NCBI GenBank assembly: GCA_037447655.1
Contig: JBBHKE010003403.1
Span: 31,564-95,563, forward strand
Reading direction: 5' to 3'
Length of the DNA stretch: 64,000 nt
DNA from: Zygnema cylindricum
Taxonomy: Eukaryota; Streptophyta; Zygnematophyceae; Zygnematales; Zygnemataceae
Below the pieces are notes generated by a model. That model was given only the letters and a program-made list of their open reading frames with translations, did no database searches and was not told the DNA's origin. How positions within the stretch are numbered: position 1 is the first letter of the stretch; every line of letters starts with the position of its first letter. Positions 56,481-64,000 of this stretch are shown here, in pieces. The position numbers and the translations under genes are program-made.

Positions 56481-56515
56481 ATCCGATGAGGATGCCAATC
56501 ACAGAGGCGACGGAA

Positions 56516-56695
56516 TGTACCATTTGACGTCGAGCAGACGACGAGACTTCCATGCTCTTGTGCGACCATTGTAACCAAGGGTTCCACATGGAGTGCTTAG
56601 TTCCTCCATTGACTGCTGTGCCAGCTGGCCATTGGGTTTGCCATGGCTGTCGTGAGCTGCCGGCGGTTTTGACCACCTCCTCCGCAGGCTAAGGA
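56516..56695 (+). pseudogene. PHD finger fused to the gypsy 2 integrase
   Basis: In the same frame as the integrase C-terminus the ligands run C-T-I-(stop)-x9-C-D-H-C-x4-H-M-E-C-x15-C-H-G-C. This is a C4HC3 PHD finger with its second cysteine codon changed to TGA (56525-56527). Typical PHD residues are present: [28 protein letters not shown]. The frame ends TAG at about 56691. PHD fingers bind histone tails (often H3K4), so it may steer integration to marked chromatin. It ends just before the polypurine tract. Confidence 0.85.
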
Positions 56696-56707
56696 GCTAG
56701 GGGGGGG

Positions 56708-58016
56708 AATTATAGGAGTCACTTCATGCTAGGGGAGTTTTCTTCCCTTTTATTCATTTGGTCATCTTCACTTTCATTCTTTTGCATGTTGTATATATAT
56801 TCCCTTCTCATTCATTTTCGTTTGTATATATGTCTAGAGCATGACTTTGCTGGTTATGATGCACGATTCCCATGCTTCTCTCTCATGCACGACAGCTATC
56901 ATACCGCATGGTATCGGTAGCACGCATCCACAATTTTTTGCAAGCATGCACGATATCGTGCACGCACAGGGGTTATCCGACGTGCGCGCACGATATTATG
57001 CATGCACGCGCGATATTTCGGCACGCATATATAAATTTGTTCGCACGTGCGGTGTCATGTCGGTTCACTTTTTTGTGACGTGTACGCGATTCGCGTACGC
57101 GTCTAATTGAATACATACTAATTTCGTGCGTACTGTTTGTTTCGTTTCATTTTGTAGGTACACGATCTCGATGGTACTTTCGCAAATATCGTTTGGGCGA
57201 CGCGTCGCGATTTCGTGGAGTATTTCGTGCGGTATGTTTTGTTTCGTTTGTACGTACGCGATTTTGGAGTATAGACGCCAAGTATCGTTTCGCGACGAAG
57301 CGCGATTTCCGGGCGCGTTGGTGGCGCTTCAATGTACTTTTATTCTTTAAAGTCGTGAACCCACGTAGGTTCACGCATGCATGTAGATAGGGAGGGTTTT
57401 TACCCTTGGATTGTGGATTTTGTTAGACGTACGGCAGACGATGTTGGCCGCCTATTGGCCAACATCTTAAGTAGTTTCATTCATGTAAAGTAGACTAGAC
57501 GTAGGCTAGTTTCGCGCTAGGCTTAGCTTAGTCTTACTTAGTCTATTTCCAGACTTAGAATTTCTAGCTTTTGGACAAGAAATTTCTCTTGGCGGCGGAG
57601 CTGTTTTCTTGCTTCCTCCTTGCCACCGATTGCCCACCATTTCCTTTTCTTCTTGTTAGCTAGCGATAGATGCTAGTTAGCGTACGGATTTTTCTCTCAT
57701 TGTGTTCTGCCTCGTTTTTAATCCACACGGCTTCGGCTAAGTCCGGAAGGTTTCCCTCCAAATTTGTCTTTTTGGCGATTGTTGGAGTGGAGGCTTGAGG
57801 CGTGGCATCTTGTATTGGGTTGCCCCGTTCTCCGGACAGCTGGACGGTTTGTTTAAGTGTATTGGTTTGTGTGGCATTTCGGTTGTCTTGTAAAAGTGCA
57901 TTTTTTTACCAAATCCGAATTTCTTGGTTTGGTTGAAAGTGTTTATTTTGCTTCGTTGCTTTCCTATGAGATAACTCTTGTAAAGAATACGTTGAAGACC
58001 CAAGAGCCTAGTGGCT
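56708..58016 (+). repeat. Right LTR of gypsy element 2
   Basis: It follows the G-rich polypurine tract, starts AATTATAGGAGTCACTTC and ends GAGCCTAGTGGCT, the same end as the left LTR (34560). It is about 1309 bp. Its first 190 bp recur directly after it (58017-58205). The ends are not TG...CA, so the exact boundaries are uncertain by a few bases. Confidence 0.65.
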
Positions 58017-58205
58017 AATTATAGGGGTCACTTCATGCTAGGGGAGTATTCTTCCCTTTTATTCATTTGGTCATCTTCACCTTCATTCTTTTGCATTTTG
58101 TATATATATATTTTCCCTTCTCATTCATTTTCGTTTGTATATATGTTTGGAGCATGACTTTGCTAGTTAAGATGCATGATTTCCTTGCTTCTCTCTCATG
58201 CACGA
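58017..58205 (+). repeat. Second copy of the start of the gypsy 2 LTR
   Basis: AATTATAGGGGTCACTTCATG... repeats 56708-56900 with a few differences and then breaks off into unrelated C/T-rich DNA. It lies head-to-tail with the preceding LTR. Confidence 0.8.
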
Positions 58206-59963
58206 CACCCTTCCTTTCCTCGCCTCCCTCTTTCCTCTCCTCCCTCACTTTGCCCCTCTCGTTCAAAACTTATTCTTTAGTACATTATTCGTATGCTCAT
58301 TTTTTCTATATGTAGAAGAAATTATGTGGAGGTCAAAACTGCAGCTACAAGAAAGACAACAAATAAAACGGAGCCACTAACAAATTAGCAACCACAATCA
58401 AAATAACTCAAATGCAAGCAAAACAAACAAATACTCTTGAATAAAACAAAAGGCACAAAAAAATAACAACTACGATGCAACAAGTTCAAGAGGGCTACGA
58501 AAAGGAAGGGAATGGGATAGAATGAGGGGGAGAGGGCGACAGTTGAAGGTGGGGAAGGGGGGGGGGAGAAGGGAGACACAATGAGAGGGGCGCGATAGAC
58601 TTCTTTAGTGTGAGAAGGAGGGGAAGGGATAAAAACATGGAGAGAGAGGAATTCACGGATAGGGAGAGGTAGATTGAGAGGGAGTGAGTGGGGGAGGCAA
58701 ATTGAGAGGGAGAGTTAAGGGTGAAGAGATGGAAGAAGAGGAGGATAAGGGAAGGGGGATAACAATATAGGTGGAGAGGGTATTAACAAATAGGAAGAGG
58801 CACACTGAGAGGGAGTGAGGGGAAGAGGAGAAACTAAAAAAAGGGCGGTAGAGGTAGTGAGAGAGGAAGGGGAGGGGGGGAGGGGGAGGTGGAGTAAACC
58901 TATGGGGAGAAAAGGAGGCGACAAAAATGGCGAGTGGGAGGGACACGCAAACCGGAAGAGGGAGCACTTTTCACCATAGATTTAGGAAGATATGGAGGAG
59001 ACAGGGTAGCTTGATGAGGAAATGGCAGGTCGATAGGGAGGTTGAGGAAACGCTTGCGGTTCCGAAAATGGAATCCATTTATGAAATGTGGTGCAGGTGG
59101 CGGAGCTTTCGTCTGCTTCCTCGTGAACGAATTGAAAATTACTCATCATGACGCCGTATGCGTCTGATCCCACCAAAAAACGGTTGGTTGTACGTCGCCA
59201 AGAATCGATCCTTTAATTAATGGAGTACCGGCATTTGGCGTCTCCTCTCCCCAAATATCACCAACGCCAAATATTGTAATTTCATTCTATTAAATTCAAA
59301 TAATAACTTTAATTAAGGTTTTTTTGGCACCTCAACCCCGTATTAACATAAACGTTTTCCTTATTTTGAATTGGACACCTTATTACAGTAGACATTTATA
59401 CTAAATGGAACCGTTTTCACCTTAATACCGTAAAATTGTACGCCAATTGAACCATAACCATAAAATAACATTAATAATAACTATAAGTGCATACAAGGAA
59501 CCTACTTGGAGTTGAAACCGTAAATATCAAAGTTACTGTAACACGCCGCCGCAACATTGCATTTAGTTACGTTCATTTACTGGAAATGATGACTTTCTTC
59601 AGGCGTATATGTTTGACGTTCACACTGTCGACCATGCGGTTGTTGATCAAATATGTGCGAACCTAATTTTTTACTATCCGGATTGAACCCCTTTTAAGAC
59701 CGCACATTCTCATGCGTCCGCGGATATTATACATAATGAATTGTATCTTTTTCTTTAAAATGGTACAATTTTGTACAGTGTGATGTTGTCCGTACACCAC
59801 ACAAATTAAATGATAGCGTACTTCCGTTTTGTATGGTACATTAAAATTAACCCTAAATAGAGTAAAGAAAAAAATAGGATGAATTAGGCTAATGGAGAAT
59901 AATAAAAAAAACGGGACGGATATAGCGTACGCAACGCTAATAGCTATTGGCGGTGTAGTACTG
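58206..59963. other. GA-rich DNA and unassigned sequence
   Basis: 58496-58925 is strongly purine-rich (GGGAGAGG-type) on the plus strand, low complexity. 58926-59150 has a modest frame without known motifs. A lone CACCG-type right end (AATAGCTATTGGCGGTG then TA) lies at about 59938-59956. No gene is recognised. Confidence 0.4.
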
Positions 59964-60188
59964 TAGTGTTGTGTATTGGGTAAAAACTTATCGCGATAAA
60001 TCCGCTGCTGAAAGCTATGGGTTATCGAACGGTGAGGAGTACTGATATAATTGTACAAATAGTACGAAGTTTATGGTACGGATAAAATATTAAAAATAAG
60101 AACATAAGAATGCGCGACCTCGGGGGGGGCGCTTTGCATTTTTTTTTCACAATCCATTCCGTACCAGAGTACAGAGTTATGGCCGATA

Positions 60189-60674
60189 CACCGTGAATCG
60201 CTATTAGCGTTCATGACTCTGATTGAGGTACCCCGTTTTTTTTGGCAAATTCCCAAATAGAATTAATCATTCTACATGTTTGTGAACGTTTTTTGAGGTA
60301 CTCCACCTAATAGGGTTCATTATTGTAATATAGTGCCCTTCTAAAGAGTGTGGTGTACGGACTGTCAGATCCGTATTATTTTGTACTTTTCAAGTAAAAA
60401 AGTACAAAAAAAATATTTAAATGTGCTCTGGAAAAAATGACGCGGATGTCACAAAAACCCGACGGCGTACGATTTGAAAAATTTCGTACATGCACACATT
60501 TTAGTGTGAAGATATTATACGCCGACAATTATTACAAAGCAGTTTAAAAATCAGAGTTAAGGATAAATTAGAATAAGTATTTTTTGGAAAAAACTGAAAT
60601 TCCCAATTAGCGTAAATAACGCTAATTATTTCATTACGCTATATATTTCATTACGATAAAAGCGATTTACGGTG
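60189..60674. mobile_element. CACCG-type TA-flanked element, 486 bp
   Basis: The ends CACCGTGAATCGCTATTAGCG and AAAAGCGATTTACGGTG are flanked by TA (60187-60188, 60675-60676). The interior shares GTGTGGTGTACGGAC and the GTACTTTT...AAAAAAGTAC palindrome with 25985-27455. Confidence 0.7.
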
Positions 60675-60748
60675 TAGTTATTGAAACCGGTATCGCGATA
60701 GTAAAACAGATATTATCAGTTTTTCATCGCGAAAACACCGATACGAAT

Positions 60749-61217
60749 CAGAGGTCGCAAAAGTCAAAATTTTAGATAACCGAAACCGACCGTCTTTTTT
60801 TTTTCAAAATCTTACCCGACGCCCGACCAGGTTATGTCACGCTCCTAAATTGTTACCCGTTACCCGAAACGCGTTTACGAAAATAAAGTTAACCGATACT
60901 CGATTTCTCACGACTACCCGTACCCGCCCGTACCCGAATATGTACAAAATTAATGGTACATATCCCTTATACCTTCCACGATACCAAGAGTACAAAGTAC
61001 AATAATGTTGGATAGTATGGACAGCACAAAACTTTCAATTATTTTCGTTTTTTGCTTACCCGACCGTAACCGAATTTTATATTTCTTTTTGTGAATCAAC
61101 CGCCCGAATCCGCCCGGCCCCCCAAATTTAGCACCGGATTTAGTTAACTGTCCGGATCCGACGCGGGCGGCCGATTAACGGTCGGTTACGATTTTGGTTA
61201 ACCATTTGCGACCTCTG
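60749..61217. mobile_element. hAT-like element (CAGAGGTCGCAAA ends), third copy
   Basis: It is 469 bp with ends CAGAGGTCGCAAA and TTTGCGACCTCTG as perfect inverted repeats. Flanks ATACGAAT and GTACCAAT match at 6 of 8. The interior is collinear with 8749-9156 but longer. Confidence 0.75.
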
Positions 61218-61309
61218 GTACCAATATATCGTGCATATACATCGATTACCGGTAAGCGAAAAAAAGGGCATATCGATTATCGGCATATGGCTACCGCTAC
61301 ACAACACTA

Positions 61310-64000
61310 CAATACACTTTGAAACGTTATTAGCGTTATTAACGTTATATCGGCAACCCCAAATTTTGACCCCAAAACCAGAAATAGAATTAATAACACT
61401 ATTTTTTTTAAGTTAATTAAGGTTTTGGTAAATTAGCGTTAAAAATTGTAATTTATGATATTCTTAAATAGTGTGGTGTACGAACGTGTCAATCCGTACA
61501 AAATGGTACTTCGTTAATTAAAAAAGTACGAAACATGGATTGAAATAATGGCGATCGCACATAAAACTGCGCTCGTAATAAAAGGCGTAATGAGATCGTA
61601 ACTATTTTAGTGTAAATATATTGATCGTGTATTAATTATACGGGAGAAAACCTAAATTAGAGTTATGAATCAGTTATAGTAGAAGGAGGCGACGATGTAC
61701 GATTTGTCAAATTATGTACTCGTACTTATGTTAGTGTAAAGATGATCTATTATAGGCGAAATTTACCTAAATTACAATAATGGATAAATTAAAGTGAATG
61801 TTTTTTTCAAAATTATGAAAAATCCAAATTAGAGTTAATAACGCTAATTATTTTTTTACACCAATAATTTATTAACCCTAACAGTAAGTCGTACTGTATA
61901 GAAATGCGTACCTTTGAATATCACGATCACTTAGTTTCTTTTTGGTTTACTTCTGTACATAACTGTGATTTGAACAGGAATGTAACAGAATTTTGCGCCT
62001 AGTTGCGCCTATGACTATCAGTCTGTAAAATGCTTAATGGCAATTGTATATTGATAATTCAAAATATACATACTTACATCATTTTTCCGGCAATTAGTAC
62101 TATAGCATCAAAACGAGTAAACCTTTTGTTCGAAATACAAACCTTTAATCACTTTCTTTAAATTTCCTGTTTGATGCAACCTTCTTCCATCTTCAAGCAA
62201 TGATATCTTGTTTTATCTTGTTATTTGACATTTTCTCTTCCAACTTGTCACTAAATTTTGCGCGCAAATAGACAACGTATTTTTTTCCACGCAACTTTAT
62301 TATTGTGCTAAATTTGTTGTCTTTCGTTCCTCATTCGCATTGTAACCGGGGCTTGCTATGTTCGGTGGTATTTCTTATTCTCGTTTTTCGACTATTTCTA
62401 TCTTGAATTCGCCATTTCTTTGATGAATTGTCGCACTTGGGAAAAACAACGAACAATTATTAGACATATTTCTTACAATACCACACTTACCGTTCTCCAT
62501 TCCCTTTAAAGATCTAATCTAAGCTACCTTTTGATTGGTTCCACCTTCCATTCTCTTTATCCACGTAACTACATCAATTGCAAATCCCAATGTGGATACT
62601 CACACTCCAATCCCACAAAGTGGGCAAGATTGCACAACCCCATCAATACAACAATGTGTGGCAATGCCGTTGTGGGAACGAACACCTTTGTGTGTGCCTA
62701 GTCTTTCCAATTACAAATGGCACACGGAAAATCGCTGATACATAATGAAGTAGATTAACAAAACACATCAAAAGAAAGTTAAAGAGATTTCCACATCTAT
62801 TTATTTGTAGGCCTCGTGTTGTGGACCTCGAGCGTTCTGACGAGTTTTCTTGTGTTGCTCTGAGTCGACCTTTCAAGCCATCACCAACCACGAACAAAAG
62901 GTTCACGACCTCGCGTCTCACTCCCCACCCCTTTTGGAAAATTCGCTTTCAAGTAAAGCCTATGACTTTTTCGAGTCTTTCAATCTTAATAAGGAGACCT
63001 ACGTTATACCTCTTATTCGACTCCCGCGTCTCCCATCTCTCTCGTGCGAGGCCGCTTAGACAGTTAAATAAAATTTTGTGTGATATTTTCCTCTTGTATC
63101 TTTATCGGGGGGTTTTGATTTGTTGTTTAAGGTTTCTTATGAAATGGCCCATGGACGTGTCTCGCCGAAACGAATCATTTGTTTTTTAAGGTATCTTTCA
63201 AATAGTTGGTGGACACATCCCCCCTTTTACAATAGGCATTAACATTTTTATTGACGACCCAAATCTTTGGTGAAGGTATTCATTGGAATGTTGTGGAGTA
63301 AGTTTTATATAGTGTTTTAACTATATTGACGCGTTCATAACTTCAAAGGGTTGTCCGTCATCAATTTTCTCCACATCAGTTTGGTGTTGAGGCGCGTAAA
63401 GATCGTGAGGTTGTTATCCGCAATATATCGCCAATTATTGGTTTCCAACTGGATTAGGAGGTTCTGCAAATTGAATCTTGACGTCTTTGATTGTAATGTC
63501 ATCTATAATAGGTTTCGACATGGCCCCTATATAATGAACCGTAATTTTTTCAAAGCATGCTCATTACTTTATCTAATAGGTGAACCATTACGGGATGTTG
63601 CCTATTAAAGATTGAACGACTTGTACTCACCAAGGATACCGTGTCAGGACTCGTTTATTTTGCGGAACTCACAAATGATTTAAAAAAAAAAAACATTATG
63701 CTTTCTTAAATTGTGTTTTTTATTTATTTACAACAAAAGATATTTCATTTGTTGACCAAACTAAGCTACTTGCGCCTTTCATCATTTTTTTTAACATTAC
63801 GTTCACCAAAGCCACTCCATGTGTTGCATGGTTCCCTATACGTTTGCTACAAAATCTCGTACTTCGTTGTTTTGCTCCACGAGAGGGCATCGCGAATGTA
63901 GGCTCTTTATCATAACTCTTGATTTTGTGAGTCGGGTAACAATGCTTTGTTGGATAACCTTGGCGATGTCGAGGACCTTTCAAATATGCTTGATTCATAA
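61310..64000. other. Mostly unassigned DNA
   Basis: 61310-61880 resembles a CACCG-family interior (GTGTGGTGTACGAAC, GTACTTCG...AAAAAAGTACG at about 61490-61530) with poor ends. 62850-63059 is a protein-like frame (HDLASHSPPLLENSLSSKAY, DFFESFNLNKETYVIPLIRL) that might be an exon. I recognise no gene. Confidence 0.35.

Larger units (their letters stand above)
33419..58016 (+). mobile_element. Gypsy element 2: Ty3/gypsy with DNA methyltransferase and PHD finger, split by two Copia elements
   Basis: The order on the plus strand is left LTR, leader, gag with zinc knuckles (36114-37674), protease (to 38316), [Copia 38317-44662], linker (44663-45024), [Copia 45025-52243], cytosine methyltransferase (52249-53300), RT (53562-54737), RNase H (54738-55130), integrase (55380-56480), PHD finger (56516-56650), polypurine tract (AGGGGGGG at about 56700), right LTR (56708-58016). 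Target duplications of both Copia insertions (TGGTG; CACCG/CATCG) join the gypsy halves exactly. Without them the element is about 11 kb. Many stops and frameshifts show the copy is dead. Confidence 0.85.
59964..61309. mobile_element. Inverted-repeat element with TAGTGTTGTGTA ends, host of two nested elements
   Basis: The left end TAGTGTTGTGTATTGGG and right end TACACAACACTA are inverted repeats, and GATAA-type subterminal motifs match 21734-22181. It contains a CACCG element (60189-60674) and a hAT-like element (60749-61217). Confidence 0.65.

Overview
The window is nuclear DNA of a eukaryote, most likely from the green lineage and plausibly a streptophyte (charophyte-type) alga or early land plant. 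Two things point there. The only recognisable host gene is a plant-type p70 S6 kinase, with the plant N-terminal motifs, six exons and canonical GT/AG introns. The retrotransposon primer-binding sites match initiator tRNA-Met of the plant type. Everything else is dominated by nested transposable elements. I cannot name the species.

Layout. 1-7560: a decayed Ty3/gypsy element on the minus strand (gag, protease, start of RT; cut by the left window edge). It is interrupted by a Copia solo LTR (1095-1996) and, in its own LTR, by an intact young non-autonomous Copia element (2645-6996; 1245-bp LTRs that look identical; TSD CCCCA). 7560-12600: small hAT-like and TA-flanked inverted-repeat elements, unannotated DNA, and a striking pyrimidine/purine block. 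12705-15966: the S6 kinase gene on the minus strand. 16670-31757: a patchwork of inverted-repeat elements nested in each other, a minus-strand Copia remnant (18879-20745), an assembly gap (17579-17588) and a few exon-like segments of unknown genes. 31758-33418: 5' LTR and broken gag of another Copia copy. 33420-58205: a large plus-strand Ty3/gypsy element split by two minus-strand Copia elements (38317-44662, TSD TGGTG; 45025-52243, TSD CACCG/CATCG). The second Copia itself carries a solo LTR (49423-50160, TSD GTAAC). 58206-64000: GA-rich DNA, more inverted-repeat elements, and unassigned sequence.

The most notable content is the 33-58 kb Ty3/gypsy element. With the two Copia insertions removed, its order is gag (two zinc knuckles), retropepsin, a C5-cytosine DNA methyltransferase domain, reverse transcriptase, RNase H, integrase, and a C-terminal PHD finger. 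It therefore carries both a DNA-methylation writer and a histone-reader fold. This copy is dead (many stops), but the architecture is readable.

The Copia elements form a related family with three shared peculiarities: (i) the gag start codon lies 20 nt inside the LTR; (ii) the primer-binding site directly after the LTR matches the anticodon arm of initiator tRNA-Met, as in half-tRNA priming, and is translated as part of gag; (iii) every LTR contains an antisense tRNA-like block with A/B-box-like motifs, in seven of eight cases followed by a T4-T5 run, which looks like an embedded Pol III unit. All domain calls come from motif reading without database searches.
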